64,000 nt of DNA from Pseudomonas shirazensis (GCF_014268785.2 NZ_JABWRD020000002.1:124001-188000); one strand, 5' to 3'. Numbered from the stretch's first letter, positions 47,610 to 57,400 are shown. A program made the numbers and translations. The notes: generated by a model not told the origin, from the letters alone.

Positions 47610-49246
47610 GTCATGGCCTGCCGTGGATGCCAGCCGGGATGCCCCTGTACATAGCGCACCTCAGGCAACTGCAGCGGCGCCAGGCGCCAGTCGCTGGGCT
47701 GACGACGCAACCAGGCTTCGAGGGTTTGCCACAGCGGCTCACCGGCATCGGCGGCGAACTGCAGGCCGAAGGTGCGGCACTGGCCCTGCACGGTCGCAAA
47801 GTCAACGATACGTTTGCCTTGCGGGCTGTAACTGACGCGCCAGGCCTGGCCTTGCCAACGTGGTAGATCCTGGCTGTTGTCGAGCAGCAGCGGGTCGCCG
47901 AACAACTGCTCGGCGGCGTTTTCCAGCACCTGTTCAACCTGCCGTGCCGGCGCCTCGACCACGGGCGCCGGGTAGCCACCGGTAAGGCTTATCAGGTGCT
48001 CGCGGGTAATCATTTCACCGCCTGCCAACGGATAGTCGTAGCGCAGCCCCGGCAACAACACCGGCATGGCGCTGCTGTCAGACAACGCTTGCTGGAGCAA
48101 GGCATCCCAACTGCCGCCGCGCGTATCGCGCCGCCACAGGGCTTGCGGCGCTCGCGCCAACGGTAGATCGAGCCAAGCGGCATGGCCGGCACGCTGCGCC
48201 CGCACCACACTGCGCAGTTGTGCGGCGCGCGCCTGAGCAGCGAGCGTCAACTGCTGCTCGAAGGCGGGAAAGAAACGCGCCTGAAACTGCCATTGACCCG
48301 CCACCTGCTGGCAACGCAAACGGAACGCGCCGCTGCCACGGCAACCGGCGAACAGCACCGGCACCTGCCGGCCGCTGGCCTGGCTGGCCAGCACTGGCGC
48401 CGGCCACAAGTCCAGGCCACGGGCGCACAGCAGCACGTCGATTTCAGGCACGCGCTCGGCCAGCCACAGGCCCGGGCCGGTGCCGACATCGGCCAGCGCG
48501 ACGACCAGATCAGCCTCGCGCCGCGCCTGCTGAAAGACCGCCTGCAGTGACTGATACCACTGCTTCAGAGAGGCTTTTTGATCCTGCGCATAAGGGTCGG
48601 TCACGCCGACCACCGCAATCCGCACACCTGCGCGCTGGAACACCCGCAGGCTGTCGATGCCCAGCGCCTTGCTCTGCTCCACAGACAGGCCTGCGCCCAG
48701 TGTCGCCGCGGCAGACTGCTGATACAGCGCCGCACAGCGCTGTGGCCAGAGCACACGTTCATCGCTGCTGACGCGGACATCGCTGCCCAGTAGCTGGCTG
48801 CCCTGCACGCCGCTTTCGCCCTGGCTTAGATAAGCCAGGCCGCTGCCATTCCAGCCCTGGCCGTTCTCCAGGGTCAGGCAGTTGTCTGCGCCGGCTTCGT
48901 TGCGCAGTTGCTCGAGCAACGCGGCCAGCACCGGGTACCCACCCAGCTGTGCACGGCTGCTCTGGCTGGCATCCAGCAAAGGCGCAAGTTCCGGGGATGC
49001 GGCACTGGCGCTGGCGCCGGTCATCCACGGCGCGCGGCCGAGGTGGCTGACCGGCCCCAGGCGCGTCGCCGGCACCACCGCCTGGCCGGGTTGACGGGCA
49101 TCCAGGGTGTCGGCGAGATACAGCAGGTCCAGCGGCGCGCCGCCGCCACGCTGGCCGGGCAGCGCCGAGCAGGCGCCAAGCAACGGCGTCAACGCCGCGA
49201 CACCCATCCAGCTGATTACCTCGCGTCTGCCCACACTGCTAACCAT
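47606..49246 (-). CDS. Lipoprotein with degenerate SoxB/5'-nucleotidase-like domain, first gene of T2SS operon
   Basis: 546 residues from the ATG at 49246 (AAAGGA upstream); a GTG at 49273 would lie almost on the predicted transcript start. Signal region: GRREVISWMGVAALTPLLGAC, a twin-arginine-like pair (R7, R8) followed by a lipobox with Cys26. The rest aligns by eye with the metallophosphatase and C-terminal domains of SoxB/5'-nucleotidases, but metal ligands are replaced: D-T-L for D-x-H (46-48), ENGQ for DGGD (127-130), ALADVG for SHNG near 250, and CARGLD for GHTHD (274-279). Likely a non-catalytic lipoprotein helping T2SS substrates. It may correspond to P. putida UxpA (from memory, not checked). 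Coupled to gspC by a GTGA overlap. Confidence 0.78.
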   Translation of the reverse strand: MVSSVGRREVISWMGVAALTPLLGACSALPGQRGGGAPLDLLYLADTLDARQPGQAVVPATRLGPVSHLGRAPWMTGASASAASPELAPLLDASQSSRAQLGGYPVLAALLEQLRNEAGADNCLTLENGQGWNGSGLAYLSQGESGVQGSQLLGSDVRVSSDERVLWPQRCAALYQQSAAATLGAGLSVEQSKALGIDSLRVFQRAGVRIAVVGVTDPYAQDQKASLKQWYQSLQAVFQQARREADLVVALADVGTGPGLWLAERVPEIDVLLCARGLDLWPAPVLASQASGRQVPVLFAGCRGSGAFRLRCQQVAGQWQFQARFFPAFEQQLTLAAQARAAQLRSVVRAQRAGHAAWLDLPLARAPQALWRRDTRGGSWDALLQQALSDSSAMPVLLPGLRYDYPLAGGEMITREHLISLTGGYPAPVVEAPARQVEQVLENAAEQLFGDPLLLDNSQDLPRWQGQAWRVSYSPQGKRIVDFATVQGQCRTFGLQFAADAGEPLWQTLEAWLRRQPSDWRLAPLQLPEVRYVQGHPGWHPRQAMT

Positions 49247-49301
49247 CAAGCCCGCATCCTTTTCCGAGTTCACGTTGGGGTTCGGATATTGCGGCGCCCA
49301 G

Positions 49302-49319
49302 ATGACAGTTTCATGGCAG
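49302..49319 (-). promoter_or_regulatory. Pho box upstream of the T2SS operon
   Basis: Read on the minus strand: CTGCCAT-GAAA-CTGTCAT, two 7-base half-sites 11 bases apart, with one mismatch to CTGTCAT-N4-CTGTCAT. A third partial half-site (CTGTCGG) lies in the same 11-base phase at 49324-49330. Ten bases downstream on the minus strand is CAATAT (49286-49291), a fair -10, as expected for a PhoB-activated promoter that lacks a -35. Predicted transcript start about 49279. Confidence 0.72.
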
Positions 49320-49470
49320 ATATCCGACAGTAATCGCCGATTGATCTGTAAAGACGTACTGGTAAGAACTGCTAGTTTTAAGCAGACCTTAATATTTCTG
49401 CCAAGGAATCATCACACTTGAGCACTACAGTCGCGGTTTCCTCCAACTCAGCCACTATAAGGACACCCTG

Positions 49471-51516
49471 ATGAGTCGAGACACCGGCGACAACCTGGAC
49501 CGCAACCAAAGCGGCAACCTGCCGATGGCCAGCGTCATGGACACTTACCTGAGCCGTCGCACCGTGATGCGCGGCAGCCTTGGCGCAGCCATCGCAATGA
49601 TCGCCGGCACCGGTCTGACAGGCTGTTTCGACAGTGGTGGCGGTTCCGACAACGACTCGCCGTCGACCCCGGAGCCGGTCAAGCTCAAGCTCGGTTTCGA
49701 CTCCATCGCCGGCTCGCGCACCGATGCCTGCGTCGTCGCTGCCGGTTACAGCGCATACGTGCTGGCGCCCTGGGGCACTCCGCTGAACAGCAACGCCAAT
49801 CCGTGGAAGTCCGATGGCAGCAACACCTCTACCGACCAGGCCAACGCGATGGGCATGCACCACGACGGCATGCACTTCTTCCCTATCAACGGCAGCTCGG
49901 ATGACGGCCTGCTGGCGATCAACTTCGAGTACATCGATGCCGCCGCACTGCACCCGGCCGGCCCCACCACCGACGGCAGCGGCAAGCGCCCGGTGGAAGA
50001 AGCACGCAAGGAAATCAACGCCCACGGCGCCGGCGTGGTCCGCCTGAGCAAGGTCAGCGGGCGCTGGCAGGTGGTCGACAACGACCCGCTCAACCGCCGC
50101 TTCACCACGGTGTCGCTGATGGATATCGCCGGACCACTGCGCGGCAGCGACCACGTCAAGACCAAATTCTCCCCAGCCGGTACCCAGTGCCGCGGCACCA
50201 ACAACAACTGCGGCAATGGCTACACGCCGTGGGGCACCTACCTGACCTGCGAAGAAAACTGGCCAGGCATCTTCGTCAACACTGCGACCCGCCCGGCGGA
50301 TCAGGTGCGCATCGGCGTCAGCGCCACCCGTGGCCAGTACCGCTGGGAAACCTGTGCCGGTGATGCCAGCGAAGTGGACGATGAATTCGGCCGTTTCAAC
50401 ATCACCCCAAGCGGCGCCAGCGCCACTGACGACTACCGCAACGAAGCCAGCACCTACGGCTACATCGTCGAGATCGACCCATACAACGCCAGCACCCTGG
50501 CAGTGAAGCGCACCGCATTGGGCCGCTTCCGCCACGAGGGCTGCTGCCCGGGCCTGCCGGTCGCGGGCAAGCCGCTGGTCTGGTACACCGGCGACGACTC
50601 CAACAACGAATACCTGTACAAGTTCGTCTCCGACGCGGTCTGGGACCCGGCGGACGCCACCCCGGCCGATCGCCTGGCTACCGGTGCCAAGTACATGGAC
50701 CAAGGCAAGCTGTACGTGGCCCGCTTCAATGCCGACGGCAGCGGCAACTGGCTGCTGCTCGACGTCGCCACCGCCACCACCGGCGGCAGCACCCTGGGTG
50801 CGCTGTTCGGGGACCTGCCGGGGATCATCATCAATACCCGCGGCGCCGCCGATGCTGTTGGTGCAACGCCGATGGACCGCCCTGAGTGGACCGCGGTACA
50901 CCCGGTCAACGGTGACGTCTACCTGACCCTCACCAACAATAGCGCGCGCACTGCGGACAAGGTCGATGCCGCCAACCCACGCGGGCCGAACCGTCATGGC
51001 CACGTGATCCGCTGGCACGACAGCGACGACCAGTTGAGCTTCAACTGGGACATCTTCGTGTTTGGCGCCAACGCTGCCGGCACTGCCGATATCAACCGCT
51101 CCGGCTTGACCGAACTGAACCAGTTCGCCAGCCCCGATGGCATGAGCTTCGACAGCCGCGGCGTACTCTGGATCGAAACCGACAACGGCGAGTCGACCCT
51201 CACCGACTACACCAACGACCAGTTGCTGGCGGTGATCCCGACCGATCTGGTCGATGCTGCTGGCAAGCAGATCCCGGTGAACGCGCAGAACCAGTCAGCC
51301 CTGCGCCGTTTCTTCGTTGGCCCGAACGGCTGTGAAGTGACCGGGATTGCCTTTGCCCCAGACAACAAGTCGATGTTCGTCAACATCCAGCATCCGGGCA
51401 ACTGGCCGTACAACGATGTCGCTACCGACGCCACTCCGGCAGGTGCCACGGTGCGCCCGCGAGCTTCGACGGTAGTCATTCAGCGTAATGATGGCGGCGA
51501 GATCGGCACTGCCTGA
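49471..51516 (+). CDS. PhoX/DUF839 family alkaline phosphatase with Tat signal and lipobox
   Basis: 681 residues. A long twin-arginine signal with SRRTVMRGSLGAAIAMIAGTG and a lipobox LTGC (Cys52), followed by a Gly/Ser/Asp linker and a PhoX-type beta-propeller. The block RFRHEGCCPGLPVAGKPLVWYTGDDSNNEYLYKFV and YTPWGTYLTCEENWPGIF are typical of PF05787, whose members are Ca/Fe-dependent phosphatases active on phosphate esters. It lies between the T2SS operon and gspK, close to tatABC, so Tat export then T2SS secretion is likely. It resembles what I recall as P. putida UxpB; the name is not certain. The Tat signal shows that it folds before export. No clear Pho box in plus orientation was found in the 224-base spacer. 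Confidence 0.87.
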   Translation: MSRDTGDNLDRNQSGNLPMASVMDTYLSRRTVMRGSLGAAIAMIAGTGLTGCFDSGGGSDNDSPSTPEPVKLKLGFDSIAGSRTDACVVAAGYSAYVLAPWGTPLNSNANPWKSDGSNTSTDQANAMGMHHDGMHFFPINGSSDDGLLAINFEYIDAAALHPAGPTTDGSGKRPVEEARKEINAHGAGVVRLSKVSGRWQVVDNDPLNRRFTTVSLMDIAGPLRGSDHVKTKFSPAGTQCRGTNNNCGNGYTPWGTYLTCEENWPGIFVNTATRPADQVRIGVSATRGQYRWETCAGDASEVDDEFGRFNITPSGASATDDYRNEASTYGYIVEIDPYNASTLAVKRTALGRFRHEGCCPGLPVAGKPLVWYTGDDSNNEYLYKFVSDAVWDPADATPADRLATGAKYMDQGKLYVARFNADGSGNWLLLDVATATTGGSTLGALFGDLPGIIINTRGAADAVGATPMDRPEWTAVHPVNGDVYLTLTNNSARTADKVDAANPRGPNRHGHVIRWHDSDDQLSFNWDIFVFGANAAGTADINRSGLTELNQFASPDGMSFDSRGVLWIETDNGESTLTDYTNDQLLAVIPTDLVDAAGKQIPVNAQNQSALRRFFVGPNGCEVTGIAFAPDNKSMFVNIQHPGNWPYNDVATDATPAGATVRPRASTVVIQRNDGGEIGTA

Positions 51517-51528
51517 TCGAACCTGAGC

Positions 51529-51573
51529 AACGCCCCGGTTGCAGCGCCGCCCTGGCACTGCGACCGGGGCGTT
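51529..51573. terminator. Bidirectional terminator hairpin between phosphatase and gspK
   Basis: An 11-base perfect stem (AACGCCCCGGT / ACCGGGGCGTT) with an inner 4-base stem GCAG/CTGC in its loop, lying between the convergent ends of the phosphatase and gspK genes. U-tracts are weak in both directions. Confidence 0.7.
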
Positions 51574-51586
51574 CTCGATTGTGGGC

Positions 51587-52549
51587 TCACAACAACGGTT
51601 CGCGCGCCTTGACGCGCACCTGCTGCGCCGGCACCCGCGCATGCCACTGCACCACACCCAGAGCCTCGATCTGCAACTGACTGCGCAAGCTCAACCCCTC
51701 TTCCTCGAACGACAGCTGCAACAGGTAATGGCCGCTGTTGAGCAGCAAGCCCTCACTCAAGCGCTCGAACGTTTCATCATCGACCGCACCCAGCCCCTGG
51801 CGCAGATCCGCTGCATCGGCATAACCGGTCGCAGGCCGGCCACTGACAATGCGGCTGAGCAGTGAACGCGGATACTTGCCTTCGTACAACGCATCGAGCA
51901 GCTCCAGGTGTTCCAGGCCCAAGGCGTTGGCGTTCAAGCGCCAGCCGCTGGTCTGCGCGATCGCACACAACATCGGATAGCGGCGCTGGCGGGTCGCGTC
52001 CGGCTCCAGCAGCAGGTTCAGTTCGCTGCTGTCGAGCATCGGCTGATTGGCCGCCAGCCGCGGTGGCTGCTGGCGCAGATACTGGGCACTTTCGGCGCCT
52101 TGCAGGAGGGCATCGCTGTCACTGTCGAGCCAGTCCGCCAGGCCGTGCACCAGCCGTTCGGCCGCCATGTTGTCGCCCAGCAAGTAGCGCAGCTGGCGCT
52201 CGGCGCGCGCGGCGTCGTTGCCAAGCAGGGCATTGACGTTGAAACAGGTGTGCTGATCGCGTACCCGCAACTGCGCCGTGCCGCCGGCAAAATCGTAATT
52301 CAGTGGCTGCCCGCGCAGGGCCTGCCAGAACAGCGGGCTGAGCCGCCAAGCGGGATCGCGCAGGGCTTGTTTGGCATAGGCCAGACCGGCCTGTTGCATC
52401 GCCCGCGCCTGCACCCGCTGCTGCAGCAGGCGCACTTCATCGACCTGACGACGGCCACCTTCGACCAGCCAGGTCAAGCCCGCAGCCAGCATCGCCAGCG
52501 CCACCATGACCATCAACAGTGCCGCACCCTGCTGTTGCTTACCGCCCAT
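51587..52549 (-). CDS. gspK: Minor pseudopilin GspK
   Basis: 320 residues from the ATG at 52549, with AAAAGG 9 bases upstream; an ATG six codons earlier is an alternative. Processing motif [25 protein letters not shown], lacking the +5 Glu as usual for GspK. The large soluble domain includes [20 protein letters not shown] and [21 protein letters not shown], typical of GspK tip proteins. It is separated from the rest of the T2SS operon by the phosphatase gene, and its 5' end faces tatABC. Confidence 0.9.
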   Translation of the reverse strand: MGGKQQQGAALLMVMVALAMLAAGLTWLVEGGRRQVDEVRLLQQRVQARAMQQAGLAYAKQALRDPAWRLSPLFWQALRGQPLNYDFAGGTAQLRVRDQHTCFNVNALLGNDAARAERQLRYLLGDNMAAERLVHGLADWLDSDSDALLQGAESAQYLRQQPPRLAANQPMLDSSELNLLLEPDATRQRRYPMLCAIAQTSGWRLNANALGLEHLELLDALYEGKYPRSLLSRIVSGRPATGYADAADLRQGLGAVDDETFERLSEGLLLNSGHYLLQLSFEEEGLSLRSQLQIEALGVVQWHARVPAQQVRVKAREPLL

Positions 52550-52597
52550 TGCCGCCTGCCTTTTCATCACCGAAAGCCGCCAGTCAACACCGTGCGT

Positions 52598-52615
52598 GTT
52601 GCAGGCAGATGGCAG
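52598..52615 (-). promoter_or_regulatory. Weak Pho-box-like site upstream of gspK
   Basis: On the minus strand: CTGCCAT-CTGC-CTGCAAC. The first half-site is identical to that of the good Pho box at 49302-49319; the second has three mismatches and no -10 is obvious. Kept as a candidate only. Confidence 0.25.
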
Positions 52616-52623
52616 CCGTTCCA

Positions 52624-52641
52624 CCGTCATCCAGGCGTCAT
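52624..52641 (+). promoter_or_regulatory. Candidate Pho box upstream of tatA
   Basis: On the plus strand: CCGTCAT-CCAG-GCGTCAT, two half-sites 11 bases apart with one and two mismatches to CTGTCAT. It lies 54 bases before the tatA ATG. No strong -10 is visible at the right distance, so this is weaker than the box at 49302. Confidence 0.38.
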
Positions 52642-52694
52642 CTAGGACAGGCAGGATTGCTTCTCTTTTCATGGCCTTACAGGAGTGCGCTGAC

Positions 52695-52928
52695 ATGGGT
52701 GGTATTGGAATCTGGCAACTGGTGATCGTGCTGTTGATCGTGTTTCTGCTGTTTGGCACCAAGCGCCTCAAGGGCCTGGGCAGCGATGTCGGCGAGGCGA
52801 TTCAGGGCTTTCGCAAATCCATGGGCGGCGATACCAATGCCAACAACGCTGCCAATGTTCAGGCCGAGCAGGCGCCAACGCTGAACGGGCAGAGCGTGCC
52901 GCAGGCGCACACGGACCGTCAGGCCTGA
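52695..52928 (+). CDS. tatA: Twin-arginine translocase subunit TatA
   Basis: 77 residues from the ATG at 52695, with AGGAG upstream. One membrane helix ([16 protein letters not shown]) then the amphipathic helix [22 protein letters not shown] and a polar tail, the classic TatA layout. It forms the translocation pore for folded proteins. The stop overlaps the tatB start by one base. The stretch [16 protein letters not shown] also matches TatA/E proteins. Confidence 0.93.
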   Translation: MGGIGIWQLVIVLLIVFLLFGTKRLKGLGSDVGEAIQGFRKSMGGDTNANNAANVQAEQAPTLNGQSVPQAHTDRQA

Positions 52929-53218
52929 TGTTCGAGATCGGCTTCACCGAGCTGATGCTGGTCGGCATCGTCGCCCTGCTGGTGCTCGGCCCCGAGCGCC
53001 TGCCGGTGGCGGCGCGCGCGGTCGGCCGCGTGCTGGGCCAGGCCCGTCGCGCGATGCACACGCTGCGCACCCAGGTCGAACGCGAGATCGACCTGCCGGC
53101 ACTGGACAGCGCGCCGCTGCAACGCCTGGAACAGGATCTGCGCCAGGGTATCCGCCTCGACACGCAGCCGGCCAATGATGCCGCTGCGCCGGTCATCGCC
53201 AAGGAGAATGCATCATGA
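52928..53218 (+). CDS. tatB: Twin-arginine translocase subunit TatB
   Basis: 96 residues. N-terminal helix with the TatB-specific [26 protein letters not shown], then an amphipathic helix [20 protein letters not shown]. It binds TatC and twin-arginine signals. Overlaps tatA (ATGA-type) and tatC, so the three are translated together. Confidence 0.94.
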   Translation: MFEIGFTELMLVGIVALLVLGPERLPVAARAVGRVLGQARRAMHTLRTQVEREIDLPALDSAPLQRLEQDLRQGIRLDTQPANDAAAPVIAKENAS

Positions 53219-53958
53219 GCATTGCTGTGCCTGAGCAGCCTCGCATGCCGATCACCGAGCATCTGCGCGAACTGCGCAAACGCCTGCTGCGCGCCCTGCT
53301 GATGATCGGCCTGCTGTTCGCCGCGCTGTTCCCGTTCGCGCAGACGCTGTACACGCTGATTTCCGAACCGCTGCGCAGGTACCTGCCGGAAGGCACCAGC
53401 ATGATTGCCACCAGCGTCACCTCGCCGTTTCTGACGCCGTTCAAGCTGACCGCGATGTGCGCGCTGTTCGTGGCCATGCCATTGCTGCTGCATCAGGCCT
53501 GGGGCTTCATAGCGCCCGGCCTGTACCAGCGCGAGCGGCGCATCGCCCTGCCACTGCTGCTGTCGAGCATCGTCCTGTTCTACAGCGGCATGGCCTTCGC
53601 GTTCTTTCTGGTATTTCCGATGATGTTCGGCTTTTTCGCCAGCGTGACGCCTGATGGCGTGGCGATGATGACCGACATCAGCCTGTATCTGGATTTCATC
53701 ATGGCGCTGTTCCTGGCGTTTGGCCTGGCGTTCGAGATCCCGGTGGCGACCTTCATCGTGGTCTGGGCCGGTTTGACCGATGTGGCGACGCTACGCAAGA
53801 GTCGGCCCTACGTGATCGTCGGCTGCTTTGTGGTGGGGATGATCCTGACGCCGCCGGATGTGTTCTCACAGACGATGCTGGCGGTGCCGATGTGGATCCT
53901 GTTTGAAGTCGGGCTGTTGGCCTGCACTTCTCTACCCAAGTCACGCAGCCGCGACTGA
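53215..53958 (+). CDS. tatC: Twin-arginine translocase subunit TatC
   Basis: 247 residues. N-terminal [22 protein letters not shown] with the conserved HLxELRxR motif, six membrane helices, and the conserved glutamate in the third helix region ([15 protein letters not shown]). TatC with TatB is the receptor for twin-arginine signals. Pseudomonads also have a tatABC beside hisE elsewhere; this set sits with the T2SS and the phosphatases, suggesting a dedicated use. Confidence 0.95.
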   Translation: MSIAVPEQPRMPITEHLRELRKRLLRALLMIGLLFAALFPFAQTLYTLISEPLRRYLPEGTSMIATSVTSPFLTPFKLTAMCALFVAMPLLLHQAWGFIAPGLYQRERRIALPLLLSSIVLFYSGMAFAFFLVFPMMFGFFASVTPDGVAMMTDISLYLDFIMALFLAFGLAFEIPVATFIVVWAGLTDVATLRKSRPYVIVGCFVVGMILTPPDVFSQTMLAVPMWILFEVGLLACTSLPKSRSRD

Positions 53959-54100
53959 GGGGACTGAGGCGCTTACGGCAGGACAGGTTGCCTGCTCCCA
54001 GTACCCGGCGAGGGCTCACATGCTAGCGCTGCGCCACTTTCCTGGCCTGCAAAGCGGGATCGCGGCAAACCCGGCTACGGTGAATGAATGTGCCTGAACG

Positions 54101-54136
54101 TGAAAAGCCCTGGCAGTTGCCCGCCAGGGCTTTTCA
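54101..54136. terminator. Bidirectional rho-independent terminator
   Basis: A 14-base stem (TGAAAAGCCCTGGC / GCCAGGGCTTTTCA) with an 8-base loop. The arms carry a T-run on either reading, so it serves both tatC and the convergent NIF3-like gene. Confidence 0.9.
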
Positions 54137-54155
54137 TTGGTACGACAACGACAGC

Positions 54156-54467
54156 TCAGAAGTCAGCCAATGGCCAAACCTCATAAGCAGGCGTTTCGTA
54201 CGGGTGGCTGTGCTTCAAGGCAGTGACAACCTGCTGAATCAGCTCGTCGGCCACCACCAGCTCGACCTTCCACTCCTCGACCTGCTCGACCTCGCCAGCC
54301 TGCCCGAGAAACGGCTGGCTGCCGGCCATCGGCCGGAACTGGCCTTGGCCAAGGGTCTGCCAGGCGCAGTGCTCATAGCCACCGATACGGCCGCCACCGG
54401 CGGCAAACACGGCGGCCTTGACCACTTCGACATGGCTGGCCGGGACGAAGAAGGCGAGCTTGTACAC
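54156..54467 (-). CDS. NIF3/YqfO-like small protein
   Basis: 103 residues. It matches the YqfO/NIF3-insert type domain: MYKLAFFVPASHVEVVKAAVFAAGGGRIGGYEHCAW and HSHPYETPAYEVWPL. Stand-alone copies of this PII-like fold are common in pseudomonads and their function is unknown; binding of a small ligand or of metal is possible. It follows purL with a 3-base gap on the same strand. Confidence 0.85.
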   Translation of the reverse strand: MYKLAFFVPASHVEVVKAAVFAAGGGRIGGYEHCAWQTLGQGQFRPMAGSQPFLGQAGEVEQVEEWKVELVVADELIQQVVTALKHSHPYETPAYEVWPLADF

Positions 54468-54470
54468 CGC

Positions 54471-57400
54471 TTAGTTCACCCAAACCCGCGCGTTGCGGAA
54501 CATGCGCATCCACGCCGCATCTTCCTGCCAGTCGTCTGGACGCCACGAGTTCTGCACTGCGCGGAATACCCGCTCAGGGTGCGGCATCATGATCGTCACG
54601 CGGCCATCGCGGCTGGTGAGACCGGTGATGCCACGCGGTGAGCCGTTCGGGTTGGCCGGGTAGGCTTCGGTGACCTTGCCGTGGTTGTCGACAAAGCGCA
54701 GCGCCACGCAGCCAGACTGGTCGGCTGCAAGCAGCGCGGCCGGGTCGGCGAACTCGGCGTGGCCTTCACCGTGGGCGATGGCTATCGGCATATGCGAACC
54801 GGCCATGCCCTGCAGGAAGATCGAGTTGGACTTCTGCACCTCGACCATCGCCACACGGGCTTCGAACTGCTCGGAGCGGTTACGCACGAAGTGCGGCCAC
54901 AGCTCGCTGCCCGGGATCAGCTCGTGCAGGTTGGACATCATCTGGCAACCGTTGCACACCCCCAGGGTGAAGCTGTCGTCACGCTCGAAGAATGCCTGGA
55001 AGGCATCCCGCGCGCGGCTGTTGAACAGCGCCGACTTGGCCCAGCCCTCACCGGCACCGAGCACGTCGCCGTAAGAGAAACCGCCGCAGGCAACCAGGCC
55101 TTTGAACGCTTCCAGGTCAACACGACCGGCGAGAATATCGCTCATGTGCACGTCGACGGCGTTGAAGCCGGCACGGTCGAACGCCGCAGCCATCTCAACC
55201 TGGCCATTGACGCCCTGCTCACGCAGGACTGCCACTTGCGGGCGGATGCCTTTTTTGATGTACGGCGCCGCGATGTCATGGTTGACGTCGAAACCAAGCT
55301 TGACGTTCAGGCCTGGGTTGTCTTCAACCAGCAGGCCGGCGTATTCCTGATCAGCGCAGTCGACGTTGTCACGCAGGCGCTGGATCTGATAGCTGGTCTT
55401 GGCCCACTCGCGCTGCAGCTGGCCGCGATCACCGGTGAATACCGCTTCGCCGGCGAGCTTGATCAGCACTTCGCTGTTGTTGATCGGCTGACCGATCACG
55501 GCCACGCAATCCTCGCCCAGGCCAGCAGCGCTGAACTGCGCCAGCACGTCCGGGGTGGCATCCTGGCGAACCTGGATGACCGCGCCGAGCTCTTCGTTGA
55601 AGAGAATCGCCGCGACTTTTTCGCGCTTGCTGGTCAGGGTGTCGAGTTCAAGGTCCAGACCGCAATGGCCGGCGAAGGCCATTTCCAGCACGGTGGTCAG
55701 CAGGCCGCCGTCGGAACGGTCGTGGTAGGCCAGCAGGTGACCATCGGCGTTGAGGCCCTGGATCACGGCGAAGAAGGCCTTGAGGTCTTCAGCGTCGTCG
55801 ACGTCCGGTGCTTGCGCAGCCAGCTTGCCGTGGGTCTGCGCCAGGATCGACGCGCCCATGCGGTTTTTGCCGCGGCCCAGGTCGATCAGGATCAGGTCGG
55901 TTTCGCCCTTGTCCATGCGCAATTGCGGGGTCAGGGTCTGGCGTACGTCGACCACCGGGGCGAAGCCGCTGATGATCAGCGACATCGGCGAGGTCACGCT
56001 TTTTTGCGCGCCCTGCTCGCTCCACTGGGTCTTCATCGACATGGAGTCCTTGCCCACTGGAATGGTCAGACCCAGCTCAGGGCACAGTTCCATGCCGACG
56101 GCACGGACGGCGTCGAACAGGCGGGCATCTTCACCCGGGTGGCCGGCAGCCGACATCCAGTTGGCCGACAGTTTGATGTCGGACAGCTTGTCGATGCGTG
56201 CAGCAGCCAGGTTGGTCAGCGCCTCACCGACCGCCATGCGGCCGGAGGCCGGGGCATCCAGCAGGGCCAGCGGGGTACGCTCGCCCATCGCCATGGCTTC
56301 GCCGGTGTAGACGTCGAAGCTGGTCGCGGTTACGGCGCAATCCGCTACCGGAACCTGCCATGGGCCGACCATCTGGTCGCGTGCAACCAGGCCGGTGATG
56401 GTGCGGTCGCCGATGGTGATCAGGAAGCTCTTGCTGGCCACCGCCGGGTGGTGCAGCACGCGCTCAACCGAGTCGGCCAGGTCCAGCGTGCTTGGGTCGA
56501 ACTCATCGCCAAGCTCTTCTTCGCGAGTGACCGAACGGTGCATGCGCGGCGGCTTGCCGAGCAGGACGTCGAGCGGCATGTCGACCGGGGTGTTGCCAAA
56601 GTGGCTGTCGGTAACAGTCAGGTGCGGTTCGGCAGTGGCTTCGCCGACCACCGCAAACGGGCAGCGCTCACGTTCGCAGATGGCCTTGAAACGCTCGAAG
56701 TTGGCCGCATCGACCGCCATCACGTAACGCTCTTGCGATTCGTTGCTCCAGATTTCGTGCGGGGCCATGCCCGGCTCGTCGTTGGGCACGTTGCGCAGTT
56801 CGAAGCGGCCACCACGACCACCGTCGTTGACCAGTTCCGGGAAGGCGTTGGAAATGCCGCCCGCGCCGACGTCATGGATGAAGGCGATCGGGTTGTCGTC
56901 GCCCAGCTGCCAGCAGCGGTCGATGACTTCCTGGCAGCGGCGCTCCATTTCCGGGTTTTCCCGTTGAACGGAAGCGAAGTCGAGGTCAGCCGAGCTGGCG
57001 CCGGTGGCAACCGACGACGCCGCGCCGCCACCGAGGCCGATCAGCATGGCTGGGCCGCCGAGCACGATCAGCTTGGCGCCCACGGTGATCTCGGCCTTTT
57101 GCACGTGATCTTCACGAATGTTGCCCAGGCCGCCGGCCAGCATGATCGGCTTGTGGTAGCCGCGCACTTCTTCGCCGTGAGGGGTCTGGATCGACTGCTC
57201 GAAAGTACGGAAATAGCCGGTCAGGGCCGGACGGCCGAATTCATTGTTGAACGCGGCGCCGCCGAGCGGGCCTTCGACCATGATGTCGAGGGCGTTGACG
57301 ATGCGCTCTGGCTTGCCGTATGGCTTCTCCCACGGCTGTTCGAAGCCTGGGATACGCAGGTTGGACACGGTAAAGCCGGTCAGGCCAGCCTTGGGCTTGG

